Below are positions 1 to 9,970 of a stretch of DNA of 64,000 nt, piece after piece. The stretch spans positions 10,164,790 to 10,228,789 of the forward strand of contig JAKZAN010000002.1 of the NCBI GenBank assembly GCA_023053545.1, in the 5' to 3' direction. Both the position numbers and the translations under genes were made by a program. Positions within the stretch are counted from its first letter, which is position 1. Each line of letters begins with the position of its first letter. Under the pieces are notes generated by a model. The model worked only from the letters and a program-made list of their open reading frames with translations, was not told where the DNA came from and ran no database searches. The DNA comes from Lepidurus packardi (taxonomy: Eukaryota; Arthropoda; Branchiopoda; Notostraca; Triopsidae).

Positions 1-49
1 GACAAAAAGTTGAACCAAACCATACACAAGAAGTTTAAAACCTATCAAC

Positions 50-412
50 CTTTGTTATTTGAACGGAACTTAAAAAATGGGAAAGGCGGACGCCCTGTGA
101 ATGTTTCTTCCTTAAAGGCATCTCTGATAAGTTCGTAAGAACTTAGGACGACTGCTCGATAGCCACCCATGTTGATACTGAAGATGTCTCCGTAGTTCTC
201 AGACAAGTCACGTAAGGTGAGATACGGCCGTTTACCCAGAAACGGCAAGTAGCCGACAACAGGCAAGTTCCATGGTCCTTTTATTTACATATTACTAATA
301 TTTATGAATTTGATTTAGTGATTAACCTACCAGGAGGATAATTAGATGGCCGAGCCGTTAACTTGTACAGCAGGTAGCCAAGAATCAAAGCTATCGTAAC
401 CGGCAGCCACAT
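50..412 (-). CDS. Cytochrome P450, CYP2-clan-like, N-terminal part (gene continues off the left edge)
   Basis: Two coding exons are visible, 331-412 (ATG at 412) and 50-277, joined by a short phase-1 intron; the next donor is at 44-49 and the rest lies outside the window. The protein opens with a hydrophobic signal anchor (MWLPVTIALILGYLLYKL), then the proline-rich hinge NYPPGPWNLPVVGYLPFLG typical of microsomal P450s, and then the conserved first part of the fold (YGDIFSINMGGYRAVVLSSY, with FTGRPPFP after it). This places it in the ER-membrane monooxygenase family, and the hinge and following strands read like CYP2-clan sequences. The heme-binding cysteine region is not present here, so substrate, subfamily and integrity cannot be judged. 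Confidence 0.85.
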
Positions 413-2114
413 GGTGTCGAATTTAAAACTTTCGTGGCCTGCGCTTGTTCGTGACAAAGGTTAGAACCGTTTTGTCGGACTGAACGAATGGGGCAATCAC
501 ATTTATTGAGGGCGTTTTATGGTTGTACAACTCTATAATAAATTGCAAGTCATGGTGATTTTGAGCTTTTTTAAACTAATTCTTTACGACATATGAGACT
601 TCGACATATAGATTAAAAGAGGACGTCATTTTTGTTCAGGTCTAATCTAGTGCCTTTTTGAAAAATTTTGAAAAATCTAATGCTAAGAAACAAATAAAAT
701 TCCATAATAATTCCCATCACAGGGAAAGCTATATGTTAATGAATTATATGCGTTAAAAAGTTTCGTGACATATAGTTCCATAATTGATCAAGAATAATTT
801 TTCTAATTTTTTATTACATGGCATCATTGAACAATGGCAAGAGAATAACACAATAATGAAAAAAAAATCAGTAACCAACGCACCTCGATGCTTATAGCAT
901 TGGTAATATTTATCCAACGAAGTTTTTTGTCCGTCTACTTCGTATACAGCTTCTTTTGTGTGGGTGCCTGAGGGGCACTAAAATGTTTGTTTTTTAAAAA
1001 AATTTATATTGGCGTATAGGCATAAGCCCGTTGCCAAAGTTTATTATTAAAAACGTACATTTAAAACCGGGTAGGGGAAAGGGATATAACAAAACGCTAT
1101 CACATTGGGCGTCCTTTGTAAACTGGCAAGCCCTTCACCGTATGTTTCCATCTATGTTAGAGAAGGTTTACTGCTAGGGAAAAACCTTTACGTTTTTGGG
1201 ATTCTATTGCAGACAAAGAGTTAAAGCTCGAAACTTCAGGAGGGGAAAACGCTATAAATTAAAACTTGGACACAATCACACAAATTAAAACTTGGACACA
1301 ACTTGAAAATAATATTCGCCTATTTATAACCAGGCTTTTGCTTCGTTGAATATCTTTTTGGCAGTGCTTAGAAAGATGTGGGTTATTAAAATATAATTGC
1401 CATACATTTATATTAACTTAAAAAACATATTTGGACAATTAGCTTAGAATTCAAGTTTCATGATTATTCCATGTTTAGGAAGCTAAATTTCGGACAAAGC
1501 GCATTCATCAAATGTTCTAGTCTTAAAAAGAAAACGAATTTCTTTAATTTTTCTAGAAGATTCCTAAGTAAAAGGTAGTTGGTTGTGTTCGTATAAGAAG
1601 ATATCGTTCTTAAGTAACGTAGTTGCCGTTGGGAATCCGTACGTTGTATGGATTTTAGATTTTTTTTTGTTTGTGATTCTAAAATGTTGAATGTATGTGG
1701 CTTATATAACTTAACGATATGAAGTCACACGAAGCTATGTTGAACAGCGAAGAGAACAATAATTTGATAACACTGCTGAAACACTTGTATCGCAGACCGT
1801 GCTTGTAAGTAATGGAAAGTAGTAGACGGGTTGGAATGAACTAATTTGTATTCTTTAGAAAACACGACATTCAAATTACTTCTAAAGCCATCTCCACGAA
1901 TCTGTCCACGAATGTTTAGAAACCCTAATGTATAGTATGGAACAAAGAACCCATTAATTTTCATTCTGGATTTTTAATGAGTTTTTTTTTTATGAGAATT
2001 TTTTGTATAAGTGTGTTTATATTTCTGAAAAGAAATACTGTTTACATTTATAATTAACTTATACATTATTCATAGCATATTACAAAATGAGAAAAAAATT
2101 AATACGTTTATTTT
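413..2114. other. Intergenic, no gene recognised
   Basis: AT-rich sequence between the divergent-side start of the P450 and the 3' end of the GT92 gene. The only longer reading frame (1725-1964, minus) has no recognisable domain and poor codon structure. Apart from the short duplicated 20-mer listed separately, nothing here is supported. Confidence 0.6.
1256..1301 (+). repeat. Short tandem duplication
   Basis: The 20-mer aaattaaaacttggacacaa occurs at 1256-1275 and again at 1282-1301, separated by tcacac. It is an exact two-copy repeat of about 26 bp period with no apparent function. Confidence 0.8.
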
Positions 2115-3515
2115 TCAAATTGTGCATGATACAAGTTTATTTGATATGTACGGAATTCTGCTAAGAAAACGAGGTTTGTATCGGTGCATTCTCAGATCTT
2201 CTTTAAGAGGCGTTACACATCCATCATCAGTTACACGGTAATGATGACTAAATCCGTATTTGGTGTTGACAGCGAATGATTTTTGTCCTACCCCTTGGCG
2301 ATAATTGAAATGGCAGCCATTTTCTATTATTCTCCTTGGTCGTACAATTAACTTGGATCGAACAGCAAATGGATGGTAATGAACTCTGCGTAAAGTTTTT
2401 GTGAACGTATAGTATGGCTGCAATTCAGATTCTAGGGCCGGAGTCTGCTTTCCGTCTTCGCATTGAAGAGCGAAGAAATTATTTTTGAATATGAAAGCAG
2501 CAGTGGTCATAGGATCTGCAATTGTGTTCAACGTGGAGATCAGATCAGCTAAAGTGTCTTGATATTCCGGTACGATGAACTCATCCACGTCAATAATAAG
2601 TAAATAATCGTGTCGGAAACGAAGACGATAGATGCAATCATTTAAACTGGCATATAAGGACATGCCAATGATTTCTCTTCCAAATTTCAAGCCATTATGA
2701 AATGGAAAGACCGACACGATCCCTTCTTGAATGTATTTTTCTAGTAAGCATTCTGCGTCTGGGCTTATTGAAGTGTCATAAAATGTGAAATGATCAACAC
2801 CTAGCATTCGGTTTAGTTCAATGAATTCAATTAATCTGTGTGTATAACTCCAGTTCCCATATAAAGGAGCTACACATACTCCAATTGATGCTTTATGGGG
2901 GTCGATTTCTTCATGGTCTTTAACAGATTTATTAGCATTAGCCACAGGGAGCAGGTTCCCGGAAGGAATGGAGTGAAAGATCTTCACAGGGTCGTTCAAC
3001 GTTGGCAAAGTAGCTTTGTCGAAAGAGCTGCCCACAGAGACGTAAGCAGGCACGGGTAAGCTTTCCAGAGGACACAAAACATACAAAGCACTGTAAGGCC
3101 GATCAGTCTTGTATCCGATTATCTGAACAACTGCTGGGACAATTATCCATTCCATTTCATGAAAAGAGTTCCTGGTGGTGTTTCGATAGGCAAATGCACA
3201 AAATAATACGTGTTGAATTAATTTCTTGCCTACTGCAATAATTAGAATCTTTCGTTGGTTTTCTGAGTCATCATAGTAAGCTGAATACACGTAAAAACGA
3301 TCGGGTACAAGTTGTACCTTTTGAAAGTCACACTCAAATCTTTCAAAACAGCGCTGGAAATCCTGAGATAACTTTCGTTCCCATTGCGTTGAAATCTGCT
3401 CTTCGATCAAGTTTCCTGGTTTCTTAGTCTGCGATCTTGTCAAAGTATTCCATGTCCAAAAAACAAAAATACCCAAAACTGAAGCAAGAGCTATTCTCTT
3501 AGTCGAATGACGCAT
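2115..3515 (-). CDS. GT92 (DUF23) family glycosyltransferase, type II Golgi membrane protein
   Basis: Intronless 466-residue frame starting at ATG 3515. Residues 8-26 form a single hydrophobic signal anchor, so the enzyme is expected to be type II with its catalytic domain in the Golgi lumen. The GT92 domain runs from about residue 209 to 440: it begins VCVAPLYGNWSYTHRLIEFI, continues with the family pattern NRMLGVDHFTFYD, and carries the metal-binding DxD motif as DVDEF at 309-313. Family members transfer galactose (for example GALS/GALT-1, adding Gal to fucose or glycans) from nucleotide sugar; the acceptor here is unknown. Length, DxD and conserved cysteines look intact, and a good TATA box lies upstream, so the gene is probably functional. 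Arthropods often have many intronless or tandem GT92 copies; no second copy lies in this window. Confidence 0.9.
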   Translation of the reverse strand: MRHSTKRIALASVLGIFVFWTWNTLTRSQTKKPGNLIEEQISTQWERKLSQDFQRCFERFECDFQKVQLVPDRFYVYSAYYDDSENQRKILIIAVGKKLIQHVLFCAFAYRNTTRNSFHEMEWIIVPAVVQIIGYKTDRPYSALYVLCPLESLPVPAYVSVGSSFDKATLPTLNDPVKIFHSIPSGNLLPVANANKSVKDHEEIDPHKASIGVCVAPLYGNWSYTHRLIEFIELNRMLGVDHFTFYDTSISPDAECLLEKYIQEGIVSVFPFHNGLKFGREIIGMSLYASLNDCIYRLRFRHDYLLIIDVDEFIVPEYQDTLADLISTLNTIADPMTTAAFIFKNNFFALQCEDGKQTPALESELQPYYTFTKTLRRVHYHPFAVRSKLIVRPRRIIENGCHFNYRQGVGQKSFAVNTKYGFSHHYRVTDDGCVTPLKEDLRMHRYKPRFLSRIPYISNKLVSCTI

Positions 3516-3562
3516 TTTCTTCGACTGTATGTACTACCACATTGAGACCAAAATATACTCGA

Positions 3563-3573
3563 CCTTTTATATA
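3563..3573 (-). promoter_or_regulatory. TATA box of the GT92 gene
   Basis: On the minus strand this reads TATATAAAAGG, about 48-58 bp upstream of the ATG. An initiator-like TCAATG lies about 30 bp downstream, leaving a very short 5' leader. Confidence 0.6.
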
Positions 3574-3919
3574 CGCGAGTTAAGTTTTAAGGAGCTTTGT
3601 TTATTTAACAGACAACTGTTTATATAATACACCAATACCGACAATTTCAGTTCCGGTTTATTAAATGAAACAATAATCTATTCTTTCAGAGGCACAAGTG
3701 GGACAAATACACAGTGCCGACAATTTCAGTTCCGGGTTTAGAAAATGAGGGGCAAACACGCCACACAAACACGACTCAGTATAAAACAAACCTTTATACT
3801 GTGATACTATAATATATAATGATAATGATATATAATACGTAATGATATGAGTCATTGCAAATGTAAGACAAAAATTAATTAACAAAAAAAAAATCCTTTT
3901 CTAGGCCCCCGTCCGGACC

Positions 3920-4050
3920 TGTTAGTGAGGTTATATTTACGGAATTCGCTCAAGAGTAAAGTGCAAGAAGCCAGCAAATAGTGTCTCAAACTATTGAAAA
4001 CACTTTCGCAAGTTCTAGGCACAGTATAAAGGTTTTCACAGTATGGTAAC
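3920..4050 (+). repeat. Diverged direct repeat, copy 1
   Basis: The stretch containing GGAATTCGCTCAAG, AAGTGCAAGA, TAGTGTCT, GCAAGTTCT and GGTAAC recurs in the same order and orientation at 6908-7028 with many substitutions and small indels. Copy 1 lies between the GT92 promoter and the THAP relic. It may be an old duplicated promoter flank or the ends of a decayed mobile element; no frame is conserved. Confidence 0.55.
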
Positions 4051-4638
4051 TGGAGGTATCTTCCAATGTTAGGGATTAAGACGACTTTCTCGGTCTAAAG
4101 AGGATGTGGGGGTAACAAGGAACATAGGAAGGATGGATTCATAGACTTGTCCATCCTATCCCAGAATTCCAAATCTACTACAAAAAGGGTTCGAAAAGAG
4201 AACAAAACATTTTCAAAACGGGGGACTGGTGACCTTTCTCTCTAAGGAGTTTGGGGCTGACGTAAGATTCGACTAGCATTGCGCGAATTCGAAAGTTTTT
4301 CTCCCAGAAATGATTATGCTGGATCTTGGTATTAAAGTCTTACGGTAATCTCTTTCACGTTCACATTGCTTGCTAATCCGTAAAGAAAGGCACGCACTTT
4401 CTACGTTCTACTGTTTTTAATTTCACATAAATAACGTCGTCTCATCAACTCATCAGCAATTGCTATTGCGCGTCAGTGCAGTTTTTAGCAAATTTTACAG
4501 AGCTCACTCGCAATTTCTTTCAAAGCAGATTTTTACCGTTTCATTAACACGACTCTGTAATTTCTCTTTTTTCAAGACGAATTACGGTTTAATTAAATTA
4601 AACTTTTTCATTAAGTTTTCATTTCGGTAATATAAGTT

Positions 4639-4700
4639 TTAGCAAAGTGTAATATAAGTGTGTTTATAAGTGAGTTTTAGCTAAGTGTAATATTAGTGTA
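4639..4700 (+). repeat. Short subterminal direct repeats upstream of the THAP relic
   Basis: TTTTAGCAAAGTGTAATATAAGTGTG (from about 4639) is repeated as TTTTAGCTAAGTGTAATATTAGTGTA (from about 4675), 26-mers with four differences. Such subterminal repeats are common in P-type transposon ends, but here this is only suggestive. Confidence 0.45.
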
Positions 4701-4728
4701 AAATTATAGTTAAGCTAGTTAATTAAAC

Positions 4729-5770
4729 ATGCCTAGCGTACTTTGTTGAGTTTCTTTTTGTAAGAACGCATCCTATAGAAAACCAGCAGGAACAAAGTTT
4801 TTTCGTATTCCGAATGACAATTGTTCAGAATTATGGTTAAAGGTTATTAGTAAAGAGAGATTAGTTTTACCAAAAAACGGTTTACGTATATGCTCAGAGC
4901 ATTTTCGAAGTTGTAAGCCATCTTCTTGCTATCGACATCCATTTATACCTCTTTGTGAACCACCCGAAGGTCGTTTTACAGCCCAGTTAGCTTCGACATC
5001 CATTTCTGCTGAGCACAACTACACGCAAAAACAGAGTTCTAAAGAAACGTCTCTTTCCCCAGTTAACCCAGAAATTCATAGTATTCCGGACATTCACCCC
5101 GCTAAAGAAACGCCTGTTACCCCAGCTTCACCAGAAATTAGTAGTACAGTATTCGGGACATTCACCCCGAGACTATCGAGCTTGACGGTTTTCATGCCTC
5201 TTTAGATGGTTTGGAATTGGATAGTGAATTTGAATATGGTAACTTTTCTACTTCCAATATCCCAACCTTAGCCCAGGCATCTTGTTTGCTTGCCGATTGT
5301 GCTGCTGTTTCCAAAAAACTTGCGCATGCCGAAAAATTAGTATCAATGTTAAGAGTACAGTTAAAGAAAACCCGTTCTGCTTCAAGATTAGTTAAACACA
5401 ATTTAAAATACGAGCAAAGGAAAGTCAAAGCCCTTAAAACCAAGTTAGCAAACGAAGTGGAGAAAAATGTAGAATTAGAACAGAAGATCTCTGCCCCTTT
5501 ATCCATTAATTGTGAGTCCGTTTTTCAGGAAACTTATCAGGAATCCTTTTGTGAGCCAGGGATAGTTAGTGTTATTGTTGCTAAACTTAAACTGCTTTGT
5601 TTGTCTGAATTGACATGCGAAGCTTTTCCAGTTGATTATTTTTTTTTAATTTGTTCGTTCGAGTTAGAATTTACTATACACTTAAAGAAGAAAATGTAGC
5701 TGTAGCAGGAAGAGCCGTTGTTAAACGTGTTAAGAAAAATACTAAACTTGCAAAAGTTAGTAACATTTAG
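4729..5770 (+). pseudogene. Broken THAP-domain transposase (P-element/THAP9-like), internally deleted
   Basis: From ATG 4729 the frame encodes a THAP zinc finger: MPSVLC then, after an in-frame TGA (4747-4749), VSFCKNASYRKPAGTKFFR, a central Trp, and ICSEHF, giving the C-x4-C...C-x2-H order of the family. A frameshift near 5145 is needed to continue into the next frame, which holds a lysine/leucine-rich coiled coil (roughly 5300-5490, KKLAHAEKLVSMLRVQLKK) as found after THAP in P-type transposases. A third frame (to TAG 5768) gives a short basic tail. The RNase-H-like catalytic core, several hundred residues in active elements, is missing. So this is an internally deleted, frameshifted relic. 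A domesticated THAP protein is less likely because of the stop inside the zinc finger. Confidence 0.7.
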
Positions 5771-6209
5771 GAATAGTTGTAAAGTACCAATGTAATGGAT
5801 AACTCGTATATAGACAAATAGTCACAACAGCACATAGACATTAATATACAGGGGTATTTTATAGGATATGGGGTTAAACCTGTATACTATACAACACCTA
5901 TGTATGGGTTGCAAAATAGACTGCCTCCTCTTTGTTCAACCTGGGTAACGCGAAATAGTCTATAATGTGTATACATGGTAACGTGGTACCGAAAATTGCT
6001 CTCCGATTCTCAAGAGTGAAACTATTAACTAATTTTCAAAAACATAAGTGGGGCTGAACTAAAACACGAAGCAATTAAACAATAAGTCGGTTCCGACCAA
6101 GGGGTGCAAAACTCAGTTCCCGGGAACGAAGGTTATAAAAAATTTTTTAACCCTGAGCATTTTAATTAACATTGAATGTTTAAATTAAATTTAAGGTTAA
6201 TTATTTATT

Positions 6210-6772
6210 CTTCTCTGTTAATCAGTAAGTTAAATTAACAGGCGTCATTATAGCGACTAGTCTTTTGTCAGAAAAACTAATGGATTAATTTTGAAACAAT
6301 TTTGACGCGTTCTGTTTTGCTTTTTTAAAGAAATTATTATCACCCATTTTCTATCAGTTTTCGCATCCTAATAGCTCTCCAGACGAGAAAAAAATATCAT
6401 CTTCGACTCTTTCACTTCAGGCTACTGGAATCGTAGTTTAACGTCCAAAAAAAGTACGCAGGAAACCAACTTGACCCAGGCCGGATTTGTTGCCTTACTC
6501 CAGCATTACTCGCCGCGTTACCAAATCATGGAAAAGAAAGAAGCATGAGTTAAACATGAGAAATCGGCTAAATACTTAGTAAAATCACCTGCTATTGAAG
6601 TTTTAGAAAATTCCTACATCACCTATTCGAATTTGGTTTCAGACATCAACTAGAAAAAAAAGGCCATTCCTCTCCAGGCTACTGGAATCGTAGTTTAACG
6701 TCCAAAAAAAGTACGCAGGAAAAGTACGCTATAATGACGCCTGGTAATTTAACTTACTGATTAACAGAGAAG
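6210..6772. mobile_element. MITE-like element with 46-bp inverted repeats
   Basis: Positions 6210-6255 and 6727-6772 are reverse complements over 46 bp with only one difference. They enclose about 470 bp without coding potential. Inside is a 48-bp near-exact direct repeat, 6418-6465 and 6675-6722 (core GGCTACTGGAATCGTAGTTT). No transposase is present, so this would be non-autonomous. The THAP relic ends 440 bp to the left; no shared termini link the two. No clear target-site duplication was seen, so the exact outer ends are uncertain. Confidence 0.7.
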
Positions 6773-6873
6773 TGGCTGGGCGTCCATTAGGAATGCCGGA
6801 ACAGTGCTAAGAAACCCGGGCAGACACCACTTGCTTCGCTCGGTTCACGATTTTGCATCGTTCGGTCGTGTCG

Positions 6874-6920
6874 TGCGTGGGTTGTGGAACCGGTCCTGGT
6901 CGTGGAACCGGTTGTGTTCG
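6874..6920 (+). repeat. 18-bp tandem repeat
   Basis: GTGGAACCGGT followed by CCTGGTC and then GTGGAACCGGT followed by TGTGTTC form two to three imperfect 18-bp units just before direct-repeat copy 2. Confidence 0.5.
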
Positions 6921-7028
6921 TGAGCTTACATCCACGGAGTTCGCTCAATGTCAAGTGCAAGAGCCCAGCCGTAGTGTCTAAAACCAGTTTTGCGAGTTCT
7001 GAGGAGGTAAATGGCCTCAGAAGGTAAC
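6908..7028 (+). repeat. Diverged direct repeat, copy 2
   Basis: Counterpart of 3920-4050: GAGTTCGCTCAAT, AAGTGCAAGA, TAGTGTCT, GCGAGTTCT and GGTAAC in the same order and orientation. It lies about 140 bp upstream of the sulfotransferase start. The two copies bracket the THAP relic and the inverted-repeat element. Confidence 0.55.
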
Positions 7029-7165
7029 ACACAGAAGTTCCACAGATATTCGTTATAGTGAACTCATAGTGGTAACTATGTTTAATACAAGAAGGTGAAA
7101 AAAGAAGTTTTGCGACAGCAAGTCCGAGTTTATTTTATTTATTTAAAAAATAACATTGCTATAAA

Positions 7166-8411
7166 ATGGCGCCTTATAAATCATACGTGAGCGTGTTTTC
7201 ACTTGTTTTGTTTTATGGACTTTATTCGTACACTACGTCTGTGATTGAAACAATTCCAAACCCAACAGACAAAATTTCAGTACTTAAAAGTCCAGCGACG
7301 GAGACACCTGATGGACGGCCACCAGAAGAGATCCCCTGCTCAAAAATTCAGCGGGGTTCAGCTGTTGATTTAAAATACCTAGAAAAGTTCACAGTGTTTC
7401 CATGGACAGAAACCTCGGATTCCCAATGTCGACACTTCAACATATCATTTGACAAAACGCATTCCCTTTCCATTATGGCTCTGGTTTCTTATCCAGGAAG
7501 TGGTAATACGTGGATTCGTCAACTTATAGAAAGATCCACAGGTTATTTCACAGGCAGCATATACAACGATAATACCATTTGTGCTGAAGGTATTTCTGGA
7601 ACGTTACTATAAATATTTAAAATATTTGACCGTATTTTTTTCTTCCAGGTGGATATGGAGAAATAGCTCCAAGCAAATGCAAATGTACAATCGTTCAAAA
7701 GACGCACGATTTCTCCACCGGCATACAAGACGTACATAGCAATAAACGTACCCAATTAAAAGACTTCGAATACAGAGGAATCCTGATTTTGCGAAATCCA
7801 CTCAAAGCTATTGTAGCGTATCGAAATTTGATATCAGCTGGTCACACGGGATTGGCACCGGAAGAAGTTTTCCAGGATAGGAACCACAGTAGTCCTAACC
7901 TTACATCTCTAAGTAGGCCTACAGTCTTTATAAAAACCGGGTTTTCTACCACCACATCTTAGATTGGCAAGGAACCCTACAGAAGTCTCTAATTACTTGG
8001 AAAGAACTCGCAGTAACATGGATTAGTAATATGAAGAAGGGCGGAGTAATATTTTACGAAAACGTGGTTCATGAACCCGAGAAAGAGTTGCGCCGGTTGA
8101 TAGAACTTATTGGAGTTCCACTTAACGAAGAGAGACTCAAATGTACACTGAAACATGGTTCAGAGAAATTCCACCGCCCACCCAAAACATATTCGAGGTA
8201 AACTAGTGCTAAGTTCACAGTCACTAAAAATAATATGGGAATGATTAGGGATCTAGTCAGTAAAAACACGCTTATGTTGACCAAAATGGCCATTAATTCC
8301 GTCCAAAAGGCACTGGAAAACAGGGGATGGCCAAAAATCCCACTTCGATATTACGAATACTTGAACGAACAAATGCCCATAGCGTCAATCATACAGGGCC
8401 AAGAGGACTAG
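7166..8411 (+). pseudogene. WSCD-family sulfotransferase with an internal in-frame stop
   Basis: Exons: 7166-7590 (approximately), after a short intron ~7650-7888, and 7963 onward. The N-terminus is a signal anchor (SVFSLVLFYGLYSY), as in Golgi sulfotransferases. The 5'-phosphosulfate loop is visible as LVSYPGSGNTWIRQLIE and the 3'-phosphate site as FRGILILRNP-like GILILRNPLKAIVAYRNL, so PAPS binding should be conserved; the family pattern FYENVVHEPEKELRRLIELIGVP follows. After HRPPKTYSR the frame meets TAA at 8199-8201, yet the same frame then continues (NNMGMIRDLVSKNTLML... to TAG 8411) with a plausible family C-terminus. No intron of sensible size removes the stop. Either a recent nonsense mutation truncates a working enzyme by about 70 residues, or the locus is a young pseudogene. 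Substrate unknown. Confidence 0.75.
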
Positions 8412-8615
8412 CCAATAAGATCCTCCTGAGTGAAACTAAAATACGATTGTGAAATGCATTGCATTGCAATATGCTCGGCTCGAAATTTTAAGACACAATG
8501 ATATATGCAAGGAGAGTGTTTTTGCAGTAAAATAGATATTGTTATTACCAATTGAAAAGAAAATGCCATTATAAAGCAGAAAATTTTCTGACAAGGGTCA
8601 ATACACGGAGCTACA

Positions 8616-9871
8616 TCAACGTCCATAAGAAAGACTATTCGGACTGTGGCATATACGTTGATACTGACGCATGCAACACTTCTGGTTTCCAGGACAATCG
8701 CCGTCCCTAGTACACGCAGCTATAACTCCGCCAGATGAACCACCACCTCCGTAGCCAAATTCAGTTTTGCCATAATACACGCGTTTTACCGGGGCGCCTC
8801 GGTAATACACATCATTCGGGCCCACAACGGTGCTGTAATCAGATGGACAAGTACCAGGTTTGTCATGACTGGTGGTGATGTAACCTTCAAAAATTAACAC
8901 AGGGTTAATTTCATTGGTTTAGATTAATATGACATAACTTTACCACTAGAATGGGGACGGGCGCAGATGAAGCTACAACCAAAAGCACAACACTTGTAGT
9001 CTCCCGAACAATCTGTATCGTAGGTGCACTGCCGAGAGCAGGTTTGCGAAGAATAAGGCGAAGCAAATGGACAAGTACCAGCTCTAGCATATCCGACAGG
9101 GCTTGTACCAGCTGTGCCATAATTACTGTAGGTGCCCTGGCCATTTGCGTTGTACCCACTGCTAACATAGCCATTGCTACCGTAACCATTGCTGCCATAG
9201 CCATTGCTACCGTAGCCATTGCTACCGTAGCCAGTACTACCGTAGCCTGTACTACCGTAGTAGCCTGTACTACTGTAGCCATTATTACCGTAGCCAGTAC
9301 TTCCGTAGCCATAACTCTGGCCATAGCCGTAAGGGTTACTGTACCCATAACCATAGTTCACGCTAGGCGAAGTCCAAGCGTAGCTTCCAGAACTTGCTCC
9401 AGCTCCAGAGTAAGGGGAAACTTAAAACAAAGCAAAGAATTGTACGTGATACGAAATAACGTAAAACCAATTTAGCGTGCGTACTTCTTTTGCACACACA
9501 TACGTACCCCCATTAAAACAGCAACCTGTAAAACCCTGAGTACAACACGCAGTAGCTTGCTGGGTAAAGACCGGGGTGCAAGACGAGCAAGCGCTTAATT
9601 GGCTTTGAGTTAGAAACAATCTCCCCATGCTTTCCCATATCCCAGGCGTCAAGAACCGCGTTTGCAGGTCTGCATCGGTAGCTTTATGCTCTATTGGTGC
9701 CACTGAAAAGTTTAAATGCGTCACGGGTTGTCCATTAGCCAAAGCTTGAAAAGAATGTGCCTCTACATCTGACACAGGTTCTACTTGCACACTGCTCGAC
9801 GCCAAATCATCTGCAAATTGAGCGAGGCTTGACCCCACACACAAGCATACGAAAATCCATAGAATTAACAT
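8616..9871 (-). CDS. Secreted WAP-domain protein with a Gly/Tyr-rich repeat linker
   Basis: Three exons, 9508-9871, 8944-9420 and 8616-8884, joined by phase-1 introns, give 369 residues. A signal peptide (MLILWIFVCLCVGSSLA) starts the protein. Exon 1 ends in a cysteine cluster (CSSCTP, CCTQGFTGCC). Exon 2 begins with a low-complexity stretch of GYGS/GYGN repeats (translation of 9150-9340), followed by a four-disulfide-core WAP motif: GTCPF..C..QCTYDTDCSGDYKCC..GC..IC. Exon 3 carries a second, less regular WAP motif (GTCPSDYS, then CTRDGDCPGNQKCC). WAP proteins are extracellular protease inhibitors or antimicrobial factors in crustaceans; the Gly/Tyr repeats recall cuticle or adhesive proteins. 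It is convergent with the sulfotransferase, 205 bp apart. Function beyond extracellular WAP protein is inference. Confidence 0.85.
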
Positions 9872-9933
9872 CCTTATGTGATAGGCACTTTTAGAAAACT
9901 GTCTAAATCCAGCGAGATGGTGCTAAAGTTTCC

Positions 9934-9970
9934 CGACTGATGACTGTCAAACCGCGTAGTCGTATTTAAA
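9934..9970 (-). promoter_or_regulatory. Core promoter of the WAP gene (TATA + initiator)
   Basis: On the minus strand TTTAAATA (9963-9970) is followed about 32 bp later by an arthropod initiator, ATCAGTCG (9934-9941). This predicts transcription start near 9938 and a leader of about 65 nt before the ATG. Confidence 0.65.

Noticed and set aside
4747-4749. In-frame TGA in the THAP finger as selenocysteine
   Set aside because: No SECIS-like structure was evident, and other lesions (frameshift, missing catalytic core) already mark the locus as decayed.
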